Positions 25,534 through 34,200 of a stretch of DNA of 59,896 bases are shown piece by piece. Below the pieces are notes generated by a model. It worked only from the letters and a program-made list of their open reading frames with translations, did not search any database and was not told the DNA's origin. This DNA comes from Candidatus Electronema sp. (GTDB lineage Bacteria; Desulfobacterota; Desulfobulbia; Desulfobulbales; Desulfobulbaceae), in the NCBI GenBank assembly GCA_026645415.1, contig JAPEVH010000017.1:1-59896 (forward strand), read 5' to 3'. The position numbers and the translations under genes were made by a program. How positions within the stretch are numbered: position 1 is the stretch's first letter; the number at the start of each line of letters is the position of its first letter.

Positions 25534-27168
25534 ATGCGTAGTGAGAAGGAGGAAGTTTGCCTCTTCCCCACAGATCGCTTTACCACGGAGGCCCTAGAGG
25601 TTAAGGCCTTGTACCGAATCGTTAAGTTAATTGATTCTGCCGTGCATTTAGAGACTGTTCTTGCCGCTATTCTCAAGGTGCTGCACGACACCCTGCGAAT
25701 GGAGCGAGCCACACTTTCTCTGTTAGATGAGGATCAACAGCAGTTGAGTATCTGGGCCTCTTATGGCTTGACTGTAGAAGAGGAGCAGCGCGGGGTTTAT
25801 AAATTAGACGAAGGTATTTGCGGCAAAATTTTCAGTACAGCTTTGCCCTTTATTGTTCCAGATGTAAGCAGCGAGCCGCTCTTTTTGAACCGTACTGGCG
25901 CACGGCAGATGTTCCGCAAAAATAAAATTTCTTTTATTGGCGTACCAGTCCTGCTGAACGAGAAGCCGGTCGGTGTTTTAAGCGTAGATCGACTCTTTGG
26001 TTTGGAAATATCTTTTGAAGAGGATGTCCGCTTTTTGACTGTGGTGGCAACCCTGATTGCCCAGTTTCTCAGCCTTAATCAAGCGATCCGCCGCGACCGC
26101 CAAAAGTTGATGCAGGAAAATATCAGCCTCAAGGCACAACTGCACGAGCGACATCGGAAGCACTACATTATTGGCCATTGCAAGGCCATGCAGGAAGTTT
26201 TCTGGAGTATTGAGCGAGTTGCCCCCAGCCAAGCAACCGTACTGCTGCTTGGTGATTCAGGAACTGGTAAGGAGATGGCTGCCCAAGCCATCCATGACAG
26301 CAGCCCACGCCGCAACAGCCCTTTTGTGAAGATCAACTGCGCTGCCCTGCCAGAATCATTGCTGGAAAGCGAGCTGTTTGGGCATGAAAAAGGTGCCTTT
26401 ACTGGTGCAAGCGGGGCACGAATTGGTCGTTTTGAGTTAGCAGATAAAGGGACGCTTTTTTTAGATGAAATTGGCGAAATGCCGTTACTTCTCCAGTCTA
26501 AACTTTTGCGAGTCCTTCAGGAGCAGCAGTTTGAGCGGCTTGGTTCTAATAAGACAATCAGCGTTGACGTGCGGATTATTGCTGCCACCAATGTGAGTCT
26601 CCAGCAGGCAGTGACACAGGGTCGTTTCCGTAACGATCTTTATTACCGCCTCAATGTGGTGCCAATTATTCTCCCACCGCTGCAAGATCGGAGAGAGGAT
26701 ATTCCGCTTTTGGTGGATCATTTTCTTAAATTGAGCAATCAGCGCAATAATAAGAATATCCGCATGAGTCGCGATTTTCTCGAAGCGATGACTGCCTATG
26801 ATTGGCCTGGCAATGTCCGCGAGCTGCAAAATCTCATGGAACGGCTGGTCATTCTTTCTGCGGGTGATTTACTCCAGCTCGAAGATCTGCCAGACTATTT
26901 CTTTTTGCCAAAACCTTTAGAACTACTGCCAAAACCTACCATTACCACAACAGCACCACCTGCATCAACTATGCGGGTTGAAACACCTTTACCTCTTCTC
27001 AGAACAAGGAAATCTCTCTTAGAGCTTGAGCGGGAACAGATTGAAGCAGCCTTATTGCGACATGGTTGGGTGCAGGCACGGGCAGCAAGGGAACTGGGGC
27101 TGACACAGCGACAGATCGGCTACAAGATTAAAAAGTTTAACCTTCAGCGTCCTGATTTTGCCCAGTAG
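25534..27168 (+). CDS. nifA: Nif-specific sigma-54-dependent activator NifA
   Basis: This 544-residue enhancer-binding protein has an N-terminal GAF domain (about residues 30-175). Its AAA+ domain has Walker A GDSGTGKE at about 240-247, the sigma-54-contacting GAFTGA loop at about 287 and [16 protein letters not shown] for Walker B. A Fis-type HTH lies at the end ([24 protein letters not shown]). The linker between AAA+ and HTH has no cysteines, so it lacks the CxxxxC motif of oxygen-sensitive rhizobial NifA. Control may come through GAF ligand binding or partner proteins. It should activate the promoters at 21.24 and 24.31 kb. Confidence 0.92.
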   Translation: MRSEKEEVCLFPTDRFTTEALEVKALYRIVKLIDSAVHLETVLAAILKVLHDTLRMERATLSLLDEDQQQLSIWASYGLTVEEEQRGVYKLDEGICGKIFSTALPFIVPDVSSEPLFLNRTGARQMFRKNKISFIGVPVLLNEKPVGVLSVDRLFGLEISFEEDVRFLTVVATLIAQFLSLNQAIRRDRQKLMQENISLKAQLHERHRKHYIIGHCKAMQEVFWSIERVAPSQATVLLLGDSGTGKEMAAQAIHDSSPRRNSPFVKINCAALPESLLESELFGHEKGAFTGASGARIGRFELADKGTLFLDEIGEMPLLLQSKLLRVLQEQQFERLGSNKTISVDVRIIAATNVSLQQAVTQGRFRNDLYYRLNVVPIILPPLQDRREDIPLLVDHFLKLSNQRNNKNIRMSRDFLEAMTAYDWPGNVRELQNLMERLVILSAGDLLQLEDLPDYFFLPKPLELLPKPTITTTAPPASTMRVETPLPLLRTRKSLLELEREQIEAALLRHGWVQARAARELGLTQRQIGYKIKKFNLQRPDFAQ

Positions 27169-27202
27169 AAGAAGTGATGTTCTTTGGGGGATTAAACTGA
27201 TT

Positions 27203-27412
27203 TTACTCCAATAAGTGAACCCGCTCACAGTCTGGACAAATCCAAGTGGGGCCGTTGCTCATACCCCACTTGTTTTCCTCAAAACAGGCTGGACAGATAG
27301 CAAAGCCACAAAGACAGGTCCAGCAAAAAGGCACCTCTTTTTTGCAGCAGTGACAGATACGGCTGCCACCACTCCTCCTCCGGCGTTTTTTAGCAGAAGA
27401 TTCTGTACTCAT
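27203..27412 (-). CDS. Small zinc-ribbon protein
   Basis: The 69-residue protein has a basic N-terminus (KKRRRRSGG) and ten cysteines, mostly in CxxC or CxC pairs: CHCC, CWTCLC, CPAC and CPDC. The family is not recognised. Its ATG overlaps the nikO stop (ATGA), so it is the last gene of the nickel-transporter operon and may handle metal or help assemble the transporter. It ends 34 bases from the convergent nifA stop. Confidence 0.6.
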   Translation of the reverse strand: MSTESSAKKRRRRSGGSRICHCCKKEVPFCWTCLCGFAICPACFEENKWGMSNGPTWICPDCERVHLLE

Positions 27413-28146
27413 TGTTGATGTTCATGCGGAAGACCGCCGCCGTCATGAACATGCGGATGACAGTGCAGACATTCCGTGCCGCTATGTAGTGCCTTCCCAT
27501 CGTCTAACGTGTACAGCTCGTCGCAGGTTTCAGCCAAAAAATCCCAGTCATGGGAAATAATCATATAGCCGATCTCTAAGTTTTTGAGAATGCTGATGAG
27601 CCGGGCGCGGATAGTACTGTCTAAGTTATTGGTTGGTTCATCCAAAAGCATGGCCTCTGGCTGCATAGACAGGACAGTAGCCAAGGAAACCAGTTTTTTT
27701 TCGCCGCCAGAGAGCTGATGTGTAACCCGTTCTGCAAAGGCAGATAAGCCCAAATCAGCAAGCGTTTGGCGAGAAACAGCTAATGCCTCTGCTTGACTCA
27801 GGCCAAGGTTAAGCGGGCCAAAGGCAACATCCTCTAATACTGTGGGCGAAAAGAGCTGATCATCTGCATCCTGAAAAACTAGCCCAATACTGCGGCGCAG
27901 CTCGCGCAAGTCTTCCTTGCTCGCAACCTCGCGGCCTTTAAACAGCACCTTGCCGCTTGTGGGCTGAACCAGTCCCATTATCAAATGCAGCAGAGTAGTT
28001 TTGCCGCTACCATTGGGGCCGATAAGACCAATACGCTGCCTTGTATCAAAAATCACATCCGCCTGATTAAGAACCAAACGGCTGCATGGATAAGCAAAAG
28101 AAACCTGCTCAAGCTGGATAAGGGGAGGCATTGAATCAATGGACAT
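27409..28146 (-). CDS. nikO: Nickel/cobalt ECF transporter ATPase (NikO/CbiO)
   Basis: This 245-residue ABC ATPase has Walker A GPNGSGKTT, FQDADDQLFSPTVLEDVAFGP (Q-loop region typical of ECF A-components), signature LSGGEKKLVSLATVL and Walker B MLLDEPTNNLD. It powers the energy-coupling-factor transporter. Its C-terminus HCHPHVHDGGGLPHEHQQ is an unusual His-rich tail that could bind nickel. The frame opens with a GTG at 28156-28158, but I prefer the ATG at 28144-28146; neither has a clear ribosome binding site. It lies about 40 bases after nikQ. Confidence 0.88.
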   Translation of the reverse strand: MSIDSMPPLIQLEQVSFAYPCSRLVLNQADVIFDTRQRIGLIGPNGSGKTTLLHLIMGLVQPTSGKVLFKGREVASKEDLRELRRSIGLVFQDADDQLFSPTVLEDVAFGPLNLGLSQAEALAVSRQTLADLGLSAFAERVTHQLSGGEKKLVSLATVLSMQPEAMLLDEPTNNLDSTIRARLISILKNLEIGYMIISHDWDFLAETCDELYTLDDGKALHSGTECLHCHPHVHDGGGLPHEHQQ

Positions 28147-28182
28147 ATTGCACAACACAAGAGAAAGGAAAGATGAAGTAGC

Positions 28183-28935
28183 TTAACCGGCCAACTCTAG
28201 TACGGCAAGCCCTATTCCAGCAGAAAGTAGAAAAGCAAGCAGCAGGACATCGCTTCGGCTCATTGTTGCGGTCTCCAGACTGTGGAATATTCCATTGAAG
28301 CCCCGCAATATCATGGCCTGTTGCACACGTGCAGCCCGATTCCAGCTTCGCACAATCACCATCCCCAAGAGATGGGCATAGGTCTTGTACGTGTGTAGAG
28401 TTGTTTTAGGCTGGAAACAGCGCAGTTCTGCCGCCCGCTGAAGACGAAGATATTCCTCATGAATCAGACCAAGATAGCGATAGGAAAAAAGAAGCAGGAG
28501 GCAAAGAAGCGGCGATAGGCGCAGTCCTTGCAAACCCTGTCCCAACTTAGCTACTGTGGAGGTAGATAGTAGGCTGATAAAAAACAAGATGACCGCATTG
28601 GCCTTGATCGTGATCAGTATTGCCAACCACAGACCAGCTATACTTAGGTTCAAACCAGCAATTTGGAAAGTCTGGGCACCGCCGTAGGTGAGCGGTAGCA
28701 GAAACAGGAGAAAGGCATTGAAGCCATTGACTACGAGTAGTCTGCGCAGTACTCGTGCCCAAGGAAGCCGGGCCGCTGTGGTAAGCAGTAGGGCTACAAG
28801 CAGCCCGGCAAGAGCAGTACGCAGATTCTGCGCCAAGGAAATGACTAAACTGAGCAGCCCAGCACTAACTAATTTACCGCGTGGGTCTGCTTGGTGCAAA
28901 AAGGAGCTGCCTGTGCTGAACTGCTCAAAGGTCAT
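28183..28935 (-). CDS. nikQ: Nickel/cobalt ECF transporter transmembrane T-component (NikQ/CbiQ)
   Basis: The 250-residue membrane protein has about five to six helices. It carries the T-component motifs FLHQADPRGKLVSAGLLS near the N-terminus and RAAELRCFQPKT plus ARVQQAMILRGFNG. These correspond to the Ala-Arg-Gly-type coupling helices that contact the ATPase. Its start overlaps the nikK stop (ATGA, 28932-28935). CbiQ and NikQ cannot be told apart by sequence; the neighbours nikK and nikL favour nickel. Confidence 0.86.
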   Translation of the reverse strand: MTFEQFSTGSSFLHQADPRGKLVSAGLLSLVISLAQNLRTALAGLLVALLLTTAARLPWARVLRRLLVVNGFNAFLLFLLPLTYGGAQTFQIAGLNLSIAGLWLAILITIKANAVILFFISLLSTSTVAKLGQGLQGLRLSPLLCLLLLFSYRYLGLIHEEYLRLQRAAELRCFQPKTTLHTYKTYAHLLGMVIVRSWNRAARVQQAMILRGFNGIFHSLETATMSRSDVLLLAFLLSAGIGLAVLELAG

Positions 28936-29708
28936 TTTTTCTTGTATTCATCTAAATAAATCCAGAGTACCGCGCCGATCTCAACACCCTTGTCGTTGCC
29001 ATCTGGATCTTTGATCTTGTAGTCAGCTTCGTTCAACGCTGCAAAACCCCACCAACCTGGCTGCGGGCAGGCAAAAGTAAACACCCCGTTTTCATCTGCC
29101 TTGACTACTTGAGTGACATGATAGTCGCTCGGTGCCTCAAACTTTTTGTCCTTATTATATAGCTCTACCTCAACTTCTGCACCCGGCACTGGCTTGCCGT
29201 TGAGCAGTACTTTACCACTAAAACTATTGCCTGCGTAGTTGCCAAAAGGACGAGTCAGCGGCACAATCTCGGTGGCAATACCAACAGGCTCATCCCAACC
29301 CTGATCATCACCAAAGGCGGCAATCACTGTTTTGGTGTAGTGAATGATGCTGATATCTTCCGCAGGCTCCCAGTAGGGATTTGGTTCCATAACAAATGTA
29401 TACACACCAGGCCGTTTAATCGCCACATCCTCTTTCCATGCCTGATGATCCAACACTTTGCTTTCCTTCAACGCAGGCAGGAGGTCAGTTTTTTCACCGC
29501 CAACAGTCATGTAAAACTGCTTTGGTTTGGCCAAATCCATTCCTTTCAGCTCAAAAGGATGAGAGAAGGAAATATCCAGCGTGACGTTTTTCTTTTCCGG
29601 GGTAACGATGTTTTCCGAAGGAATCACCATGCCGAAATGGGCAAAGGCAGTGCCTGCCAGAAAGGTTACAAGGGCAGTGCTTATTGAGGCAATATGCAGT
29701 TTCTTCAT
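28932..29708 (-). CDS. nikK: DUF4198 periplasmic nickel-uptake component NikK
   Basis: The 258-residue exported protein has a signal peptide (about residues 1-23, ending GTAFAHFG) and a DUF4198 fold. Mature His at the new N-terminus (AHFGMVIPS), FSHPFELKGMDL and NPYWEPAEDISIIHYTKTVI are typical. A carboxypeptidase-regulatory-like beta domain (VLLNGKPVPGAEVEVELYNKD) precedes the C-terminal FTFACPQPGWWGFAAL. In Nik-type ECF systems NikK is thought to be an auxiliary nickel-binding protein of the periplasm. It lies between nikL and nikQ in one operon. Confidence 0.85.
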   Translation of the reverse strand: MKKLHIASISTALVTFLAGTAFAHFGMVIPSENIVTPEKKNVTLDISFSHPFELKGMDLAKPKQFYMTVGGEKTDLLPALKESKVLDHQAWKEDVAIKRPGVYTFVMEPNPYWEPAEDISIIHYTKTVIAAFGDDQGWDEPVGIATEIVPLTRPFGNYAGNSFSGKVLLNGKPVPGAEVEVELYNKDKKFEAPSDYHVTQVVKADENGVFTFACPQPGWWGFAALNEADYKIKDPDGNDKGVEIGAVLWIYLDEYKKK

Positions 29709-29775
29709 TCTCTACTCCTTTTTGATAATTTCGATAACGTTAATAAAAAATCGACAAAGATTTCATCTATGTAGT

Positions 29776-30438
29776 TTAGCTTTGTTTCTTTTTTCGACTT
29801 TGCAGCCAAGCTGCCAATCCAGCCATACCAATAATCCAGCCAATTCCACCAAGAATATCCTGAAAGGATGGCTCATGTTCGCTTTCTTCTGCCAGAGTCT
29901 TCCGTATGGGAGTCACCGCTCGATTGATTTCTTCAGAGACAATTTGTCGCAGTATGCGGCTGTCAAATGCTGCCGGTTCCTGAACAGTGCTGTCCGAAGA
30001 GGGTGACAGGGACTCTGCGGCTGTTTCTTCCTGAGATGCAGGTGCAGTTATGGTGGTATCAGCAGCGGTAGATGCGGAAGGAATTTCAGCCGCCACATAT
30101 TCTTTGGCGTTGAGTGGCCATTCGCCCCGGTGTCCGTCGCCGCCGTTGGCGACAATCAGCAGATCCGGCTTTTTTTCAAGAATAGCTGCTGACAGAGCAA
30201 GGGTAAATTCCCCGTTATCATTGGTCTCTCCAGTAAGCAGCACGGCATGGCTGGTTGCATCCTGCGCCTCGACAGGAACATGTTTAGCCCGGCGACCACC
30301 GCTAAATTTAACTTCTCCTTGAATTTGATTACCTGATGTCCAAGCGAAGACAGTCATTTTATGAGCACTAGCAGAAACCGGCAGCAGGAGAAGAATGCAG
30401 AGCAGAAAAAGGATCGGAGATGTTTTTTGAGTATTCAT
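29776..30438 (-). CDS. nikL: Nickel transporter auxiliary protein NikL-like
   Basis: The 220-residue protein has a signal peptide (about 1-25, ending ASAHKMTVFAW). Its beta-sandwich domain has GEVKFSGGRRAKHVPVEA and GETNDNGEFTLAL. A Ser/Thr/Pro/Glu-rich linker and a C-terminal membrane helix follow (about 190-210, IGWIIGMAGLAAWL) with a basic cytoplasmic end. Mature His immediately after the cleavage site could be a metal ligand. Its position after nikM (ATGA overlap at 30435-30438) and before nikK matches NikMLKQO operons. Confidence 0.78.
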   Translation of the reverse strand: MNTQKTSPILFLLCILLLLPVSASAHKMTVFAWTSGNQIQGEVKFSGGRRAKHVPVEAQDATSHAVLLTGETNDNGEFTLALSAAILEKKPDLLIVANGGDGHRGEWPLNAKEYVAAEIPSASTAADTTITAPASQEETAAESLSPSSDSTVQEPAAFDSRILRQIVSEEINRAVTPIRKTLAEESEHEPSFQDILGGIGWIIGMAGLAAWLQSRKKKQS

Positions 30439-31049
30439 GATCGAATTGCAACAGGCTGAAGATGAAGTATTTCTGGCTGTACTTTGGTGATGAAGCTGAC
30501 AACAAACATGGTGATAAACCCCTCAATAACCATGACCGGCAAATGGGCGATAACCAGCAGCTTGGCTGTAGCCAAAAAACCCATATCTGACAAACCAAGA
30601 GCCAAGGATGTCAGCAGTGCTGAAAATAAAATTGATAACAGCCCAGCACTAAAGGCAGCAGCAGGTCTAGTGCGTGGATTTTCCAACCATCGGCGGGCCA
30701 GATAATGGCAACACAGGGCTGGCAGAGCCATTGTTGTGGTATTCACTCCCAGCACAATCAAGCCGCCGAACTGAAAGAAGATCGCTTGCAAAAAGAGCGC
30801 GATTAAGATGGCAGGAAAGCAGCCCCAGCCGAGAATCAGACCAACTAGCCCGTTTAAAATCAGATGCACCGATCCCGGCCCAATGGGAACATGAACAAGA
30901 CTGGCAACAAAAAAAGTCGAGGAAAGCAGGGCAACAGGCATAATATTGTCCTGATCGATCTTTCGCAGACCGATGACTGTACCAACCGCAGCAAACACGC
31001 CACCGCTGATCAACACCGGCGCGGCGAGAACACCTTCAGAAATGTGCAT
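30435..31049 (-). CDS. nikM: Nickel ECF transporter substrate-binding membrane protein (NikM/CbiM)
   Basis: This S-component has 204 residues and about six helices. The start MHISEGVL at 31049 is favoured over upstream in-frame starts because the CbiM/NikM family binds the metal through the free N-terminus and His2. Other matches are SSTFFVASLVHVPIGPGSVH, NGLVGLILGWGCFPAI and FFQFGGLIVLGVNTTTMALP, all family signatures with conserved His and Asn. The operon nikM-nikL-nikK-nikQ-nikO and the absence of cbiN favour nickel over cobalt. A GTAATATTAC palindrome at 31076-31085 may be an operator. Confidence 0.9.
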   Translation of the reverse strand: MHISEGVLAAPVLISGGVFAAVGTVIGLRKIDQDNIMPVALLSSTFFVASLVHVPIGPGSVHLILNGLVGLILGWGCFPAILIALFLQAIFFQFGGLIVLGVNTTTMALPALCCHYLARRWLENPRTRPAAAFSAGLLSILFSALLTSLALGLSDMGFLATAKLLVIAHLPVMVIEGFITMFVVSFITKVQPEILHLQPVAIRS

Positions 31050-31075
31050 AAGATTATAATATTTATCTGTTGATT

Positions 31076-31085
31076 GTAATATTAC
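31076..31085. promoter_or_regulatory. Palindrome upstream of the nickel operon
   Basis: GTAATATTAC is a perfect 10-bp palindrome 27 bases upstream of the nikM start codon in an AT-rich promoter region. It could be half of a metal-regulator site such as NikR, but I see no matching second half at a recognised NikR spacing. Confidence 0.3.
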
Positions 31086-31260
31086 TTTTTTCACACTTTC
31101 TATCATACTGTATTACGCCTGTCAAGTAGGAAAAATAAAAAAAAGTGATGCACCCTGTTTTGGACTGCTGAGACCGCGAAAAAGTCATGCCGCCGCCCGC
31201 AAGTTAAGGTATGATTATGCAAAATTATGCTATCCCTAATCCATCCAACCAGAGCTGATT

Positions 31261-31947
31261 ATGATTACTCTCCTTCGTTCTCTTCTCCTTGTTCTTCTTC
31301 TTTGCTTGCCTGTGCTGAGTCAAGCCGCACCAGAACAGCCAGTCCAACGGCTTGAAAGGCCCTCAGCAAGGACGACTCGGCCGAGTGCTGTTAAACGGCC
31401 AAAGCTCCAGCCCGTAACAATTATTCTGCCTGCATCTGCGCTGCATCAGACTTTGAGCAGTATTTTACCGCTACCGGTTGAAGAGATTGATGCAGGAGGG
31501 AGAAGATTTCAAGGCAGCATTACCCTTGATTCAGTCAGTAGTCTGAGCATAGATCAAGGCCAGCTTGTTCTTATTGGCCAGCTTTCAGGCCGTAATTTGA
31601 GCGTCAATGCCAACGTGGGCAGCCAGAATATTCACATCCGGCTGGGCAGTCTCACTTTGCCCGTAACCTGCGAAGTTAATCTCCGCTTTGACCGTCGTCG
31701 CCAGCTTCTTCTTTTTACGCCCGTATTCAAAAGGTCTGTGAACAGTCGTAATGAGGCTGAAGAGGGAGTAATGGCTTTGCTCAACAATTTGAGCAAGGAA
31801 TATCAGGTCCCGCTGCGCAAGCTCAAACCTTTCGCTGGGGCAATTGGAGGGAAGCAAGTATTTTTGCGGATGGAGATGCTCGATATCCGGGCTGAGAAAG
31901 GTGCAGTAACGCTGCTGCTGCGCCCGATAGCGGGCACACGGCCCTGA
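31261..31947 (+). CDS. Exported protein of unknown function
   Basis: The 228-residue product has a signal peptide (about residues 1-22, LLLVLLLCLPVLSQAAPE). An Arg/Pro-rich stretch (ERPSARTTRPSAVKRPK) and a beta-rich domain follow. That domain has repeated hydrophobic alternation, such as IDQGQLVLIGQLSGRNLSVN and IHIRLGSLTLPVTCEVNLRF. The pattern resembles lipid-binding beta-taco or LEA-like periplasmic domains, but I cannot name the family. The gene stands alone with a hairpin after its stop codon. Confidence 0.55.
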   Translation: MITLLRSLLLVLLLCLPVLSQAAPEQPVQRLERPSARTTRPSAVKRPKLQPVTIILPASALHQTLSSILPLPVEEIDAGGRRFQGSITLDSVSSLSIDQGQLVLIGQLSGRNLSVNANVGSQNIHIRLGSLTLPVTCEVNLRFDRRRQLLLFTPVFKRSVNSRNEAEEGVMALLNNLSKEYQVPLRKLKPFAGAIGGKQVFLRMEMLDIRAEKGAVTLLLRPIAGTRP

Positions 31948-31952
31948 ATTGC

Positions 31953-31989
31953 GGATTCAAATTCCAAGTGCAACGTGCAACTTGAATCC
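31953..31989 (+). terminator. Hairpin downstream of the exported-protein gene
   Basis: GGATTCAA and TTGAATCC flank a 21-base interior containing TGCA-ACG-TGCA. No T-run follows, so termination is uncertain. The right part resembles sequence at about 55321-55356 (shared CAACTTGAATCCAC), so it may instead be a dispersed repeat. Confidence 0.4.
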
Positions 31990-32039
31990 ACAAAATAAAG
32001 CGGTGGTTGATGTCGCCTTCACGCCCCTTTATTTAGCAC

Positions 32040-32066
32040 TTGACCAATTTTCAGCCACCATATAAA
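32040..32066 (+). promoter_or_regulatory. Possible sigma-70 promoter of the riboswitch transcript
   Basis: TTGACC and TATAAA are separated by 15 bases, just upstream of the cobalamin riboswitch. The spacing is shorter than ideal, so this is a plausible but unproven promoter. Confidence 0.35.
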
Positions 32067-32079
32067 GTGGCTGGCATTA

Positions 32080-32320
32080 TAGAGTCGTTGGTGCGCTTCA
32101 TGGGAAGCGCGGTAGGCTGTTCTGCGGAAAGAAGTCACTTCTAGCAGATAGCCGACAGGGAATCCGGTGCAAAACCGGAACTGTCCCGCAGCGGTAAGCG
32201 GAAACGAACACCGTCTCCTTTGTCAAAAGGAAAAGCACTGCGCCTTGGCGTGGGAAGCGACGGTTACTAGGCCAGCAGGCGCAAGCCTGCTTTGTCCGCA
32301 AGTCCGAAAACCTGCCTACG
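32080..32320 (+). ncRNA. Cobalamin riboswitch
   Basis: The leader contains the conserved cobalamin aptamer blocks in order: TTGGTGC at about 32088, GGGAATCCGGTGCAAAACCG followed by GGAACTGTCCCGCAGCGG (the B12-box region), and CAAGTCCGAAAACCTGCC near the 3' end. The sequence between them can form the peripheral stems. It lies about 165 bases upstream of a corrinoid-dependent methyltransferase gene and should repress it when adenosyl- or methylcobalamin is plentiful. Confidence 0.93.
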
Positions 32321-32483
32321 GCACATCATTCACAGCTTTTACCCTTCGAGGAAAGGAGAAAGTCATGCCGTCCTGCGCCCTTTGCGCCGTGCCTGCGGCC
32401 AGCATTCCCTGCATCCGCAGCCCAGTCTCTGCCTTGTTTTCAGTCGTAGCTCTATTATTGTCTATGAAAACAAGGAGAAAATC

Positions 32484-33311
32484 ATGATTCCGTTTACTAA
32501 AGAGAAGTTCTATCAGAACAGTAGCAAGAAGACCGTCTGTCTTGTTGGCCAAGACATGCACATTCTCAACCCCTTATTTTTTCAGGCAGTTGAGGAACGG
32601 AATAGCCGCGCTCTAGCAGCTATGGCGAGAAGGCAGGCAGAGGCTGGAGCCAATGCCTTGGATCTGAACCTTGGCCCAGCCAAAAAGAATAAAAGTTTGC
32701 TCGCATGGACTGTTGAGGTGCTTCGAGAGGCGGTTGCATTGCCCCTCTTTGTGGCCTCGCAAATTTTATCTACACCAGATTTGCTAGCACGGCATCAGGG
32801 CAGTATCACTGTTAATTCTGTGACTGCCGACCCGGAGACACTAGCGACTGCTATGGAAAAGGCTGGAGAATATGGTGCCGGTCTCGTCGTCTTGCTGACC
32901 AAGCCCGGTCAGAGCGTGTTTACTGCGGATGATCGTTTACTCCTTGCTGCTGAGGTTTTAGAAACGGCGGCCAGCACCGGCTTTCCGCTGGCTCGACTTC
33001 ATCTTGATCCGCTTTTCCGACCTAGCGCGCAGGGCTTCCCTGAGCTTGATCCGATACTGGAAACCCTTGCTACGCTGCCACTTTTAAGCCAAGAAAAAGT
33101 ACATACTGTTGTAGCACTATCCAGTGCGTCTGCGTTCCTCCCTGCGGCAAAACGCTCGGCTCTTCACCAACGATTACTGCCCCTGCTTATTGATGCTGGC
33201 TTAGACACAGTTATCTTGAACTGCAATGACCGGAGCTTGATGGAGGTAAGCCGCAGTATAACAAAGCACCCAAAAATGCCATCCTGTCTCGCCGAAGCAG
33301 CACTCGCCTAA
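32484..33311 (+). CDS. Methyltetrahydrofolate:corrinoid methyltransferase-like protein
   Basis: The 275-residue protein is a pterin-binding TIM barrel. It has GQDMHILNPLFFQAVEERN, the Asp-bearing ANALDLNLGPAKKN and the Asn-bearing GSITVNSVTADPETL, as in AcsE and the pterin domain of MetH. Such enzymes move a methyl group from methyl-H4folate to a corrinoid protein in the Wood-Ljungdahl pathway. AAGGAG lies before the ATG; upstream in-frame starts fall inside the leader and are rejected. No acsCD or corrinoid partner is in the window, so another corrinoid acceptor is possible. The cobalamin riboswitch supports a B12-linked role. Confidence 0.8.
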   Translation: MIPFTKEKFYQNSSKKTVCLVGQDMHILNPLFFQAVEERNSRALAAMARRQAEAGANALDLNLGPAKKNKSLLAWTVEVLREAVALPLFVASQILSTPDLLARHQGSITVNSVTADPETLATAMEKAGEYGAGLVVLLTKPGQSVFTADDRLLLAAEVLETAASTGFPLARLHLDPLFRPSAQGFPELDPILETLATLPLLSQEKVHTVVALSSASAFLPAAKRSALHQRLLPLLIDAGLDTVILNCNDRSLMEVSRSITKHPKMPSCLAEAALA

Positions 33312-33323
33312 ATTTGTATCTAT

Positions 33324-33349
33324 CAGCAGGGGGATATTTCTCCCTGCTG
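33324..33349. terminator. Hairpin between convergent genes
   Basis: The stem CAGCAGGG/CCCTGCTG extends inward by three more pairs around a TATT loop. It lies 12 bases after the methyltransferase stop and 6 bases from the DUF882 stop, so it probably ends both transcripts, although no T-run follows. Confidence 0.55.
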
Positions 33350-33355
33350 CCAAAG

Positions 33356-33916
33356 TTACCAAGTGCGCACTCGACCTGTGTCAATATGAACAAAATTTGA
33401 TTTGGCATAATACCCAACCCCGCCTGCTTCAAGGGAAATGGCGCAGTCCCGCACGGTGCTCGTTTGTTTACCAGTAAGGCGGATGTCGATAGCCTGTCCT
33501 TTCATGTGGAGACTCCGCTTGGCTACCCCATTGCTGCGATTGCGTAACTTTTCATTGGTTTTGGGTGAACGATAGCCAGAAATGACCTCATAGGTGTTAT
33601 CACAGCCAATCTCTTGTTGAACCTGCCAAAGAATATCTAGGACTTCTGGATCAATGGGATGGACCTCACCAGTGCGGAAATCACGCAGATATCTATTAAT
33701 TTGATGCAAGGCTTTGGGATCATATTTGCCGTTGCGGGAATAGGTAATGTCGAGACATTCGCGAGTATGGGTATGATAGAAGGCTAAATTTCTAGTGCCT
33801 TTGCCGGAACAAGGTTGGGAGGAGGAGGGAATGGAAGCCCAGGCAGGAACCGCCTGAGCAATAATAATTCCAGCAGTAGCCTTTATTCCTAAACTAAGGA
33901 AAGAACGTCTATCCAT
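33356..33916 (-). CDS. DUF882 (MepK/YcbK-like) peptidoglycan peptidase with Tat signal
   Basis: The 186-residue protein starts MDRRSFLSLGIKATAG, a twin-arginine signal, with cleavage near VPAWA. A longer frame with a TTG start is rejected because it would bury the Tat motif. The mature domain has ISGYRSPKTNEKLRN, SLHMKGQAIDIRL with metal-binding His and Asp, and FVHIDTGRVRTW with the third metal ligand. That is the M15-like zinc site of MepK, which trims peptidoglycan cross-links. Tat export is typical of this family. Confidence 0.88.
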   Translation of the reverse strand: MDRRSFLSLGIKATAGIIIAQAVPAWASIPSSSQPCSGKGTRNLAFYHTHTRECLDITYSRNGKYDPKALHQINRYLRDFRTGEVHPIDPEVLDILWQVQQEIGCDNTYEVISGYRSPKTNEKLRNRSNGVAKRSLHMKGQAIDIRLTGKQTSTVRDCAISLEAGGVGYYAKSNFVHIDTGRVRTW

Positions 33917-34200
33917 AATAAAACCTCTTATTTGGAAAAGTTGCATATATAAAAATAACAACGTTCCAGCGGGATAGGTTGCGAGCTGAAACGATGTTAA
34001 CGAGGCAAGCTCTCAAGAGAACCGAGAGCATGTTGAAACTACAAAGCAACGCTATTACAGCGCATTGCTGTGTCGATAGATCAACAAATCATAATCTGAA
34101 CGACATCAATCTAATATATTATTTAAACAGAATTCACTCTACCCTGTCAATGTCTTCGGAAGAGGATAATGCAGCAACTTGGAGAAAAAAGAACATGAGG

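Noticed and set aside
30435-31106. Longer NikM start and assignment as cobalt CbiM
   Set aside because: The family needs Met-His at the N-terminus (MHISEGVL at 31049), and nikK and nikL with no cbiN favour nickel.
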